Positions 46,501-57,061 of a stretch of DNA of 64,000 nucleotides are shown here, in pieces. A program made the position numbers and the translations under genes. The notes below the pieces were generated by a model, which was given only the letters and a program-made list of their open reading frames with translations, was not told the DNA's origin and searched no databases. Source of the stretch: Diaporthe sp. PMI_573 (Eukaryota > Ascomycota > Sordariomycetes > Diaporthales > Diaporthaceae); NCBI GenBank assembly GCA_021399435.1, contig JAJTUP010000006.1:1364001-1428000 (forward strand), read 5' to 3'. Each line of letters begins with the position of its first letter. The stretch's first letter is position 1.

Positions 46501-47884
46501 CTGGTGCTGTGATACGGGCGCGTGTATACAGGAACTCAAGGGCCATAGCGGCTCTGTCAGCTCCGTCATGTTCTCACCCGACTCGGTACTCGTAGCATCG
46601 GGCTCCTACGACAAGACGGTACGGCTCTGGTGCTATAATACAGGCATGTGCATGCAGGAACTCAAGGGCCATAGCGACTCGGTCAGCTCTATTGCGTTCT
46701 CACCTAACTTGGCGCTTGTAGCGTCGGGCTCCTACGACAAGATAGTACGGCTCTGGCGCTGCGATATGGGCATGTGCGTGCAGGAACTCAAGGGCCATAG
46801 CGACTCGGTCAGCTCCGTCACATTCTCACCCAACTCGGCGCTCGTGGCGTCGGGCTCCTACGACGAGACGGTACGGCTCTGGCGCTGCGATACGGGCGCG
46901 TGTGTGCAGGAACTCAAGGGCCATAGCAACTGGATCAGCTCCGTCGCGTTCTCACCCAACTCGGCGCTCGTGGCGTCGGGCTCTGGGGATAAGACGGTAC
47001 GGCTCTGGCGCTGCGATACGGGCACATATGTGCAGGAACTCAAGGGCCATAGCGACTCAGTCAGCTCCGTCACATTCTCGCCCGACTTGGCGCTCGTGGC
47101 GTCGGGCTCTCACGATAAGACGGTATGGCTCTGGCGCTGCGATACGGGCGCGTGCGTGCAGAAACTCAAGGGCCATAGCAACTGGGTCAGCTCCATCGCG
47201 TTCTCACCCGACTTGGCGCTCGTGGCGTCGGGCTCTGGGGATAAGACGGTACGGCTCTGGCGCTGCGATACGGGCGCGTGCGTGCAGGAACTCAAGGGCC
47301 ATAGCAGCTCCGTCAGCTCCGTCGCGTTCTCGCCCGACTCGGCGCTCGTGGCGTCGGGCTCCTACGACGAGACGGTACGGCTCTGGCGCTGCGATACGGG
47401 CGCGTACGTGCAGGAACTCAAGGGCCATAGCGACTCGGTCAGCTCCGTCGCGTTCTCACCCGACTCGGCGCTCGTGGCGTCGGGCTCCTACGACGAGACG
47501 GTACGGCTCTGGCGCTGCGATACGGGCGCGTGCGTGCAGGAGGAGAACATGGGCGCATCTGTTACCGATCTTTCATTTGAACCCGATGGTTCACGGCTGC
47601 TCACCAGTCTTGGTGCGATTGCTCTACTGAAGCTGCCGTTCGTGGGTCAAGCCGCCGCAAACCACGTATCTGCTGCGCCGGTCGTGCCTGAGTGGAGGAA
47701 CGGACATCGCGTCGGCTACGGCTTCAGTCGAGACCGTAGCTGGATTACGTGGCACGGACATAACTTGCTATGGCTACCGGCCGAATTCCGGCCCGATATG
47801 TCGGCTGTATCGGGATGCACGGTCGTGATAGGTTGCAGCTCGGGAAGGGTCATTTTCATTCGACTTTCATTCGACTCAACATAG
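43548..47884 (+). CDS. HET-NACHT-WD40 NLR (HNWD / het-E-like)
   Basis: Fungal NOD-like receptor of the type that controls heterokaryon incompatibility (Podospora het-D, het-E, het-R are the named relatives). Exons 43548-45887 and 45941-47884 (53-nt intron, GTAAGT/ATCTAG) give 1427 aa. Residues 1-225 form a HET domain: LNYAILSHTW, HFWVDTCCIDKSN and RGWTLQELLAPASVEFF. The NACHT NTPase follows with Walker A GMAGTGKST near 310 and Walker B LVIVVDALDEC near 415. A helical linker runs to about 850. Eleven 42-residue WD40 repeats occupy about 855-1316, and a divergent propeller-like tail ends at 1427. No frameshift or stop is present, so the gene looks functional. It is the only gene within the inverted-repeat pair at 42616-48631. 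HET is expected to be the cell-death effector and WD40 the recognition part. Confidence 0.95.
46163..47548 (+). repeat. 11 tandem 126-bp WD40-coding repeats
   Basis: Eleven head-to-tail units of exactly 126 bp (42 codons), each encoding GHS..SVSS.AFSP..ALV, then ASGS.DKTVRLWRCDTG, then .CVQELK. Neighbouring units are almost identical at the nucleotide level. Changes concentrate at a few codons: after GHS (D, N, G, S), the next residue (S or W), the residue before FSP (A, T, M), after FSP (D or N; L or S), after ASGS (G, Y, H), and in the TGAC/TGTC turn. Confidence 0.97.
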
Positions 47885-48069
47885 AAGCAGTGAACAGCTG
47901 TCTAGGCTTTAGCGTGTCTCATCAACTGTAGTTATATTTTTTTTTTCATAACTTTGTAAAAGAGAGTTCAAGAGTAACGCGCAACTATATAGTATTTTGT
48001 ATTGTAATTCTAGATGGTTCGAGTGGTTTCCATTTGACATCACGACTTGCCTCAAGGCCGGGCCAACTC
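47885..48069. other. NLR 3' flank inside the inverted-repeat unit
   Basis: 185 bp between the NLR stop and the right repeat. It contains a T10 run near 47938 and AT-rich sequence consistent with a 3' untranslated region. Confidence 0.5.
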
Positions 48070-48631
48070 GGCTGAACCTCGGGTCCAACCAAAAAGCCAA
48101 ACAGTTTTGTCACATGAGCCAGCGCCAGGGTCACGTGATTGCACACCCTGGCACCAGCCACATTCCAATCAGCCACAAAAAGTAGCCTGTGTGAGAGTCG
48201 TTTCGCACTAACCAAAATCGTCACTGGCCTTGATCTGAGGTACTGATCTGCGCAGCGATTTTGTAAAGATCTGGACACCACAACAGCCACAAGGCTCGTG
48301 ACAATTACTGGCGTAGTAACAAGGTTCTAAAGCTCAGATATAACCTTTTTGTAAGTATTAGAGGTGATAAGAGCTTGATGGCGGAAGCATGTTGACGGAA
48401 CTCTCTTTTGCTCTTAACGGAGACGTTCTATAGATTAGGCGCGAGAACAACAATGCCAAGGTAATTTTCTGGTAAAAGGGGCTTAGAATGCTTAAGAGTG
48501 GCTAGAGAATACGCCTTATATACAAGCTTGGGAGACGTCGACATGTGTGGAGTTTTTGACATGTTTAAATTCAAAGTACCGGTCATTTTTTTCGGCACGG
48601 AGGGTTTTTCGCCACGCAGGGATGGACGTTA
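48070..48631 (-). repeat. Right copy of ~560-bp inverted repeat flanking the NLR
   Basis: Reverse-complement partner of 42616-43177, ending GGACGTTA at 48631. Same overall length (562 bp). Immediate outer flanks (GATGCAC on the left, AGCAAAC on the right) are not a direct repeat, so no target-site duplication is visible. Confidence 0.93.
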
Positions 48632-50527
48632 AGCAAACCGTGTGCCGACTGTACAGGTGTGGGTATGTGGGCAGTGGGTAAGGTGAGATATGCGGTCGAT
48701 GCTGTAGCTCGGATGCCTGTCGTCTGCGAGGCTGTGCAAGGGCTTAGACGTTCGTTTCGCAGCACTTGGTGAAGAAGAATGTTTTACTTGACGGGCAGTG
48801 GTTGAGTGTTGTAGATTGGGTCTGTGGTGTTGCTCAATGGATGCAATGGAATCAAACTCAACATGCCCCCTTGTTAAAGCCGGTTGGAGCTCTTGCCTGC
48901 TACTCTAATAGCTCTGGACTATCAGTGATGATATCATTCCGTAGACACGAGGGTGATCAATGTCTCAACCCGTCCCTCACTGCGGACCTGAGGCGATGAC
49001 GCAACTCGCTGTGCCGGCAAATACAGGTGCTACAACGGACCAAGTACATAGAACTAGACCAAATCCCGTCTGCCGATCTATCAGCCCAGAAGTAGGTGAG
49101 CAAGGGCGATCTGATGTTTTCGAAGGCCTCCAAAAGGAATACTGTGTAGGTGATGAATCCTAGCCTCAATGTCAGACTGACTGTCCGGCACGGGAAAAGT
49201 GGCTTATGATGGGTGTTCCAACAAGCATATGCACTTCATCTTGTGGAAGTGGTGTGCATGCGCTTCGAAACTCAATTCAAGCTTGGGGGCATGGCCACAC
49301 TGCGGGGCGTCTGTTTGTTTGTCTGTTTGATTGTGATATTTGCAGGTAGGTAGGTACTTTGTTTGCATACCGGCACGCATGTTTTTGACTTGAATGAAAA
49401 CGGTCCCGAGGTCGAAAGGCCGAAAGGTCTAGATTCCAATCATTCTCGGTCAGCGGACAAGGACCTGAGCGAGGTTATCGATCCCACTGATGATACAGGT
49501 TCGTCAAGCCTGCAGGCGGATATGGCTTGCAGTCTGCCCAATGCAGGCCATTTATCCACATCGGCCCCAGCGCCCCTGTCCCTGTGCCGTGACGGATGGC
49601 CGAGGCACTGCTGCCTGCGTCGGGTGGAAGCACGACACCCCCCATGCTCTCGGACAGGTAGGCAGAGCGAGGCCACCTGCTGCGTGACCGCATAATGGAC
49701 TATTCGAAACTTGGGCGGCCTGACTTTCTTACACTTTGGTTTCTGCTAATGCCTGGGTCTAAGTCCATATTGTGTCAATACCTCGACCGCACAGGAGCTG
49801 CTGCACAGGACCACAGGATCCCGAGCAACGCCGTGGCTTCAGTGCTCCGGCCACGGCACCCACCTCTTCCTTCCAATTGCTCGAGGCGTCACGGCTGGCT
49901 GGGATCCAAATTTGGGGGTTTTGGATTGTCAGCAGCATGTGGCCGGAGGCGGAGGAGCTGTATCTCGAGGGAGGAGCAGAGCAGTGTACGCACAGTGTAC
50001 TGTAGGCGTGCAGCAAGGCTTCCCGATCGGAAGGAAGGAAGGGGACAGCCCCCAACCGCTGCCTCCCTCCCCACCCGCCTGGACTTCTGCTAGCGCTCCT
50101 AAGCGATCCGCTAACCTCGAATCAAAAGTTCAGCTCCGACTCCTTCCCACCCCCTCCCGGCTGCACCTTGCACACCCCCCCCTCTTCAGTCCAACCAACA
50201 TGCATCGCAAGTGCCACGGTCCCGCACCAGGGCCACACGAGGCCTGGCAGAGCCTCGCCCTCACATTGTACAATAAACATCCTGCGCCCCTTTGGCCGAG
50301 TAGCAATGCATTTCCTCTGGTCTCCCCGTAGCTGCCAAAATGCTGTGCTGAACTGCAGCCCCAGCCCCAGTGCCCCGATACAAGACTTGTCTCTCTTTGG
50401 ATCCCGCTCTCGACTCTGCTTGCTAAAGTGACCCGTCGTCCCTGCTTCAAAAGCCCTACGGGTCCCTCTCCACTCTCGCCCAGAGCTCTCACTCCCGGCC
50501 CCGAGCGGCACATCGCAGAGCCTCGCC
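48632..50527. other. Gene-poor stretch
   Basis: 1.9 kb between the inverted-repeat unit and the ankyrin gene. A GTTT/GTCT-rich patch lies at 49310-49330 and GTAGGTAGGTA near 49348. The last 400 bp are CCT/CCC-rich, a likely leader/promoter. No gene supported. Confidence 0.4.
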
Positions 50528-52796
50528 ATGGCCGACGTTGCGACTCCCGACTCTGTCGCCGCCAACTCTCCAAGTGGCGGTGGTGCGAGGATCGGCCGGC
50601 CTCCACAATGGACAGAGTCACGGTCCAGGAAACTGGCCAGGCTGTACATGTACACCACCCTGCCGATGGAGAAGATCATCAAGGCCCTCTTTCCCAACGA
50701 CGATGTCAAGTATGAACCCCGCAAAGTTGCTGGCTCCATCTGCTCCCTTCCACGTGCGATGCTGATGACGGCTCAGGAAGAACTCGGCACAGAAGACCCT
50801 GCACAAGATGGTCGGTCATGATCCCCGGCCCTTACGGCCCGTCGACAGGAATGACATGAACACCCGCTTCAAGCTGCTCCACAAACGCAGCCAGCGTCGA
50901 CGCCAGAGCGACGGAACGCCCGTTGACCACGAGGTCGGCGTCATGGCCGGGTTGAAGGAAGAGCTCGGCACCCCGGCTTTCTCAGAAGTATCCCGTTTTG
51001 ACGATTCCGCCACCCTCAGGAGCCCCCAAATGGACATGCGGTTTGACTTTGCCTCACCAAGCACGATGGCTTCAGCCTCGCCGGGCCCTGTTTGGTCTGC
51101 CTTCCCAAAGGACGACGATCAACTTCCCTTTCAGCCTCCCTTTCCCCGCCCGCCTCGTAACGATACAGTCTTCACCACGTCCACTCAGATGAGCACGGAC
51201 AGTATCAAAAGCCTGAGGAACCGTATCAGCGTCTCGACAGTCTTTGCTAAGCAGGTGTCTGTCCTGATGAGCAGGCTCACGATCGGTAGTTCTGAGAACC
51301 TCGGGAACTCGCCATGCCGGACGCCTTCTGATTTCCCAACACATCCGAGCCCAATCCCAAACGGCCCAACGCCGCACCCTGGACTCGCTGTGCCTGGCGA
51401 TTTCATAATCTCCAGGAAGTACGTGTCCCAATGCCATGCGCAGAAACATTTCGTCAAGTCCTCGGGCGTAGATGGTGGCCTCTGCTGGTGTAGCATCGCG
51501 GACGAGACAGCGGATCTCTCCGAGGCCTTTTATATCATCGACAGGGGCGAACTTTGTGATCGGGCAATAAGTGTCCGGCAAGGATCTGAAGACGCATCAT
51601 CTGTGGACCGCTTCGGCAACACTCCTCTACACATCTTCGCCGCATCGGACAGTCAGTCTGATATTGAAACGACATTTCATCTGCTCCAATCCGGGCGCGC
51701 AGATCCCAGCAGGACCAATAACGCACACCAGACGTTTCTTCATGTTCTGAGCCCCATGTGGTTTTACGGCGCGGATGACCTCAACGTCCCCCTATACAGG
51801 CTCTTGAACTTCCTCTACACAAGCCACAAGAACTTGATATATGCCCCCGATGTCTATGGTCGAACCTTTTTCCACCAACTCGATCGCTTCGTGCCCGATC
51901 CCAAAATTATTGAAAACATTAACCAGCACTATTGGTCTTCAATCCCCCGAGACGCATTTGGTATCAAGCCACCCTCTCATGTTGTCGATGCGTCCTTTGC
52001 GCCTCCAAGACGCACCGGCACGACAGCACTCTCGCCCCTGGCCGAAGAGGCCCCAGAGGATGATTTCACGACCAGAGACATGGGTTTAATATCTCTTGTG
52101 ACCGAGGCATACAACAACCCCTTTTTGGAGGATGCTGAAGGCCGGAATGGACTGCACTGCTTAGCAGAGATGCATTTTATCACCAGCAGTCCCAGCAGTC
52201 CAGATCCCAACACCCCAAACCCATCACAACCACCGACCACTAACACCAAGGGTTCACTCAAGCGAAAGCACGGCAGGGACGACGCAGAACGTATCAAGCC
52301 TATCACCCAGAGACTCCAATATCTCCAAGGACTCTTGACGCCGGTGAATCAGACAGCACCACCTGACGTCAATCACTACGACCACAAGGGCAACACCGTC
52401 CTCATAGCCTTCGCAGCACAACTTTCTGACGACCAAGACGACAAGAGCGGTCAGCACATCGGGAGGATTCTGGATTTGCTCATCGCGAAGGGGGCAATAC
52501 TCGACGCACGGAACCGCCAGGGTGAGACGGCGCTCCTGGTCGCTGCGAAACGTGGAAACAAGCAGGTCGTCAGCAAGTTGCTCGACAGAGGTGCCAACAT
52601 CCACGCACGAGACAAGAATGGAAGGGCTATCATGGCTATTATAGATGCACAGATTGCACTTTGTTCAAAGGATCTACCGTCGTACGGGCGATTGGAGGCT
52701 GTCAGAGCAGCAGTGCTCGCCAAGAAGTTGGAGGAGAAGGAGGACGAGCCCAGTTTCTTGGATGAGTGGACCTGGGCTCCGAGACAACAGACTTGA
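50528..52796 (+). CDS. Large ankyrin-repeat protein with Clr5-like N-terminus
   Basis: Exons 50528-50709 and 50777-52796 (donor GTATGA, acceptor GCTCAG) give 733 aa. The first 80 residues form a small helical domain (RIGRPPQWTESRSRKLARLY, then MEKIIKALFPNDDVKKNSAQ) completed across the intron. It resembles, but is not proven to be, the Clr5/HTH domain found at the start of many fungal ankyrin proteins. A Ser/Pro-rich disordered region follows. Ankyrin-like units are visible at DRFGNTPLHIFAA, DVYGRTFFHQL, DAEGRNGLHCLAEM, DHKGNTVLIAFAA and RQGETALLVAAKRGNKQVVS with LLDRGANIHARDKNG. No membrane segment or signal peptide. Likely nuclear or scaffold role by architecture only. Confidence 0.85.
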
Positions 52797-54081
52797 GAGC
52801 TTCTGGGATCACATGAGCACTGATTGTCCTGGGAGGACATCTTTCCGCGACGCTTAGTCGAGGCTGGGTATATATCACCGTCACGGGTCACGATTTGGTT
52901 ATGAGGGATGCTTTTTCTGTACTATACTTTCCTGATGGATACCCCATTTCTTCTCTCTAAAGACATGAACAGGCGTTCTGCAGCTTCTGCTGGATATTTT
53001 CAATCTTCATATCGGGGACTGGCAGGCTATCTGGGGAGGAACAGGTGGCGGCATCCGGTCTTATATTCAAGCGGATATGGATGAGGCGGGACTTTTCGAG
53101 TACATAGCTTGCGCCAAAAACGAGCCAAAATTTTATTCAGGCATCCAGTACTGCTGTTGTCCAATGCAAGCCTAATGCGCTGGGCGTCACCCACAGCGGA
53201 CCCTGTTCTCGGATCATGCGCTCTTGAAGAAGCCTTGCGCACCTGAGCATGCTGCGAGCTGATGGGATTTCGCCTGCAAAGCCCGGCAGCCCTAAGGCTC
53301 TCCATTATTTCCGATGTTGGCTTTCAAGATGGTGTTCTTTCCTCCGGGGAAGAGTCCAACTCTCTTTGGGACCCTGGTCCTGGCTGCAGACCCTGCCTGA
53401 CGATGCCACTGTTGCGGGCCCGACTGAGCTGGGGGCTGTAAGACAAGAGCGGACGTCGTGCGACCTCCATGGAACGGCACATGGAATCATAGGATCCCGA
53501 TTTAGATCAAGGGGTGAATGACATCCTATCAAATGCCAATGGCTTCCTCGTTCAACAATCTGCCGTGGCTTCGGGTTGCACTCGGAGTCTGGCTGAGTCT
53601 GTTATTTTGCTTGCCTCGGAGGTAGTAGCGGGCGGCGATCAACCAGTCAGCTAACACCCTTGTGAGCGATGATCCTGGTCTCTGCGCCACTACTTTCGCG
53701 CTCGGGTTTTGACTGATGCAGATGGGCGGTGCTTACTGGGGACATGTCTCGGAACGTGCTGGATGAAATGGTCGGAGCAGATGTCGTGTGTCTGTCTCTC
53801 CACGACAAAGGGTGCAGATAGGACGCCGGACGATATTTGGGTCTGATGCAGCACCTGAACACGGCCTCTGTGCTCCCATAAAGCAAGGGGAAAAAGTCTT
53901 TTGGTTCATTGATCACACTCATGATCGCTGCGAAATGGCTTATCATACGCACTTGCCCTGAACTCCTCTCAAAGAGCCATACCGGTACTAGACCCGGAGC
54001 TGCTTCGGTTTCCCTCGTCCAGCAATAGAGACGGCGGCAGACATCGAGCTGTCTCTGAGTAACTAGCACAAAAGCTACTAT
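52797..54081. other. Intergenic, convergent 3' side
   Basis: 1.3 kb between the ankyrin gene and the P450 3' end. Short frames on both strands, none with recognisable features. Confidence 0.45.
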
Positions 54082-55909
54082 TCACGATGCTTCGCGCAAA
54101 GTAATATGAACCGGACCTTTGGGTTCCGACAGACCCAGATACTCGTCATAGTCCAGCTCTGGTTCCATGGTCTCTCCTGGCTCAAAATTGAGTACGACTT
54201 GGCTCAGCGCCAGCTTCAGCTCGGATAGCAAGGCTGAGTTTACATCTTGCAGCCTCTGCTGGCCCTTACACATAATTAGCCAGCGGATACTCACTTTTGC
54301 CCAATGCAGTTTCTAGATCCATTAGAGAAGACAACAAAGTGCCGATTCATGGCATGCAAAGCGACCGCGTCGTCAACAAGCCAACGCTCTGGCTTGAACA
54401 GCTCCGGCTGGCTGTAGATGGTTGGATCTGTGCAGTTACCACTGGGCGCTCCAAACGCAAGTCTGTAAAGTACGTGAGCATCCATCTCCTGTGCCGGTGA
54501 GAGGATTGGGTTCTCTTTCAGGAGAGTGAGGGCAACCTTCTCCTTGGGGTATATGGACACTACGACACGCCACCCCCCCCCCCGCCGATACGAGTCTCGG
54601 GTTCCTTCCACGGGGCAGCCATATCGGAGCGACTCCCTGGCGACGGCCTCCATGAATGGCAATTTCTCGAGCTCCGTTACGTCGGGTTGTGTATTGCCTG
54701 CTGGTATCGCCGCATGCAGCTGGCGCTTGAGCTCGCGCCAAAGCTCAGGCTGCTTTGTGAGGTGGAATACTCCCGTGGTGACTTTGATTCATGTTAGTAA
54801 GTCTGTCAAACTCTATCGATGGAGTGACAATGAAGCAAGGAGACCGCAGAAGTACCAGATGATTGTTGAAGACCATCCAAAGCTCTGACGCGTCCTTGCA
54901 TAATTCCCCCAAACAAGATAGCTCATAGGTCACTCACTGGCAGCTGCTGTGGTCCCAGTGCCTGATACGTGCGCACGTATTAACAATCAAGCTGCCTCAA
55001 AATATAGAACTCAGTCCGGCGAAATACGTACCTGCGACCAGCATTAGAGAACCATTAGCTACTCCCCTGCCACGTTCAATCTCGAAGTTGCTTTTCCTCG
55101 CTCTTTCGAGCATGCTCTCGAACAACATCATGCCGTTCGTCTCCCCTCGGGCCTTCTGGTCGATGAATCGGTCCCAACCAATGGTGGAGCCCTAAAAGTG
55201 CGAGGGTGGCACGCCTCGATCAGCACACTGAGATGTCACCAGCTCAGGCGGAGCCGGTACGAAACTCACCTCGGTGACGCGAGCGGCCGACGAAGAAGAC
55301 GACGAAAAGCGTTGCAGGATATTGACCAGAGACTGGAGCAGCGGGAAGAACTGAAAGACCGTGACGAGCTTCGGGAACCGGTCGAACTGGTCGAGCAGCT
55401 CGCTCTGGAAACCCTCGGAATCAAGTGCTCCCTCATCGCTGCCGTAGCTGAAGTAGGACACATTGTCGAGCGTCAGGCACTGCGCCGCACGGCTAAGCGG
55501 AATGGCCCTCTGCGCCCTGATGTGCTCCCACAGCCTCTCGACCCACCTGTGGACGTGCCCGTACAGCTCGTGCTGCAGGCCGACGATGTTCCTGCGGGAG
55601 AAGGCGTGCCACTATTCTTCGACAACAGTTCTGATTCGTTTGAGGGCCGTGCTTTGACGCACCGTGAGCCTGGTGCCATTTCAAAATGCGCACAGAAGAA
55701 TTGCCACTGAAATCTGTGGTGAACAACCAAACGCGAGTAATTGCTGCGAGCCTGGGCCCAGGAATTTTTGCTAGCGGATGGAAGAAGACATTGTATACAG
55801 TCCTCCCGACGGCGTAGATGACCAGCGATGCTACGAAGACAGCAACACCAGCAGTGTTAAGCATATTGGTTTCTTCGATACGCGTTGGAGTGCTAGATGG
55901 CTGGCTCAT
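54082..55909 (-). pseudogene. Cytochrome P450, probably decayed
   Basis: Membrane-anchored P450 monooxygenase sequence, with enough landmarks to be certain of the family. The anchor is NTAGVAVFVASLVIYAVG and the proline hinge KIPGPRLAAITRVW. A C-helix region gives FSRRNIVGLQHELYGHVHRW. The I-helix LMLVAG|TGTTAAA is split by an intron, and the ExxR is EAVARESLRYG. PERW is FKPERWLVDD and the heme loop FSNGSRNCIG. Problems: after WHQAHG near 55685 roughly 70 residues expected before FSRRN are absent, and the bridge contains a TAG or needs a shift. A C11 tract at 54573-54583 sits in the strand after ExxR. About 35 unmatched residues lie between VVVSIYPK and DPTIYSQPELF. The last junction near 54294 is unclear. 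Start is taken at ATG 55909. Confidence 0.7.
54573..54583. repeat. C11 homopolymer inside P450 coding sequence
   Basis: Eleven C on the plus strand (Gly-run codons on the minus). A likely point of slippage or assembly indel in the P450 gene. Confidence 0.95.
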
Positions 55910-57061
55910 GGGCGCCAAGGTGCTACTTTGGAGTGTTTCGTGCTGGTGAGAGCATAAGAACAGTCATTTGATACCAATTTATGATGGGTCAGAGTTGAGT
56001 ACATATGATGGCTGATTTGTGGCTACAATGAGATTGTTTCCGGGGTTGGACATGGAGAGTTTGAGCATGTCTCAAAATGTATACCATCGAGACACTTGTG
56101 AACAATGGGTGCACATTTATCTGTGATAGCCAGTGGGTGAGTATTCAACTGTTTTAAGAAGGAGCGAATATCCTTTTCAACCTGAGTTATAACCGCAAAA
56201 GTACCCTCGGTTGCTGTTAGGCAGAGCAAACATTTCCATCTATGTCGTATTATTGATGGGAACCTAGAAGTCAACATATAACGCCATACGAAGGTAAACA
56301 TACACGAGTCGAAAACGGGCCGGTATTACTGTGCGGAAGGGAACTATGACCGGCTAGAATGAATCTGGAACATAATCGAGCAATTCTCGATCTGAACCCC
56401 GAGATATACGAGCTTTGCTCGGGTGTCTGCTGCGCAGCCACAACATCTATAGCACTCACTATCTAACCTTCTAGAGAATAATCTCCTATGGGACAACCTC
56501 CTATGGGATAACCTCTCTTGGGAAGACCTCTAATAGGAAAATCTTCTGTGGAGCAACCTACTACAGACCAATCAGATAGGAGGTAAGTAAGCCTCAGGGG
56601 CTCCATAATGACGATTTCGATTTTGTTTTCTGAATGTGGCTGTGTCACTGTATTAATGTATGTGAAGGCAACGGTTCGCTTCTCGATAACGAAGTCCAGC
56701 ATCAAATTCGCGGTGTTCCACTCTTTCGCTGTTATTACCTAGGTAGGCTTTTGGACCCAGTTGCAGACCGAGCGAGTCTGGCCGGCTGGAGAACAACGAA
56801 GTCGGTCTCGTGGGTGGATCTTATCGTTCACTCCGACGATTACGGCGCGGGTCCGTTGGCCGGCTCCGTCTTGGACCGACCCAGAAGACGATCTCCGCAC
56901 TACGAGGGCGGGGCGCACGCCGCCATGAACCCCTGCTGCCAGTTCAACAGGCGGCAGCATCATACAAACCAGGTGTTGAAGATCCCAGCAAGCATACCTG
57001 CTCGCGTTGTTAGGAGTCATCTAAAAGCCATACAGAATAGTTCGGTACAGTATAGCCCCCC
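55910..57061. other. Intergenic between divergent P450 and polysaccharide deacetylase
   Basis: 1.15 kb. It contains the 15-bp imperfect tandem repeat at 56483-56572. No gene supported. Confidence 0.45.
56483..56572 (+). repeat. 15-bp imperfect tandem repeat, six units
   Basis: Units begin CTCCTATGGGACAAC and CTCCTATGGGATAAC, then diverge (CTCTCTTGGGAAGAC, CTCTAATAGGAAAAT, CTTCTGTGGAGCAAC, CTACTACAGACCAAT). The 15-bp period gives a five-residue periodicity (PIGGC/PIGDY-like) on the minus strand, but that short frame has no ATG-supported gene structure. Confidence 0.75.

Noticed and set aside
42606..48641. Target-site duplication at the ends of the inverted-repeat unit
   Set aside because: Outer flanks GATGCAC and AGCAAAC differ, and no 2-10 bp direct repeat was found, so simple cut-and-paste insertion is not demonstrated.
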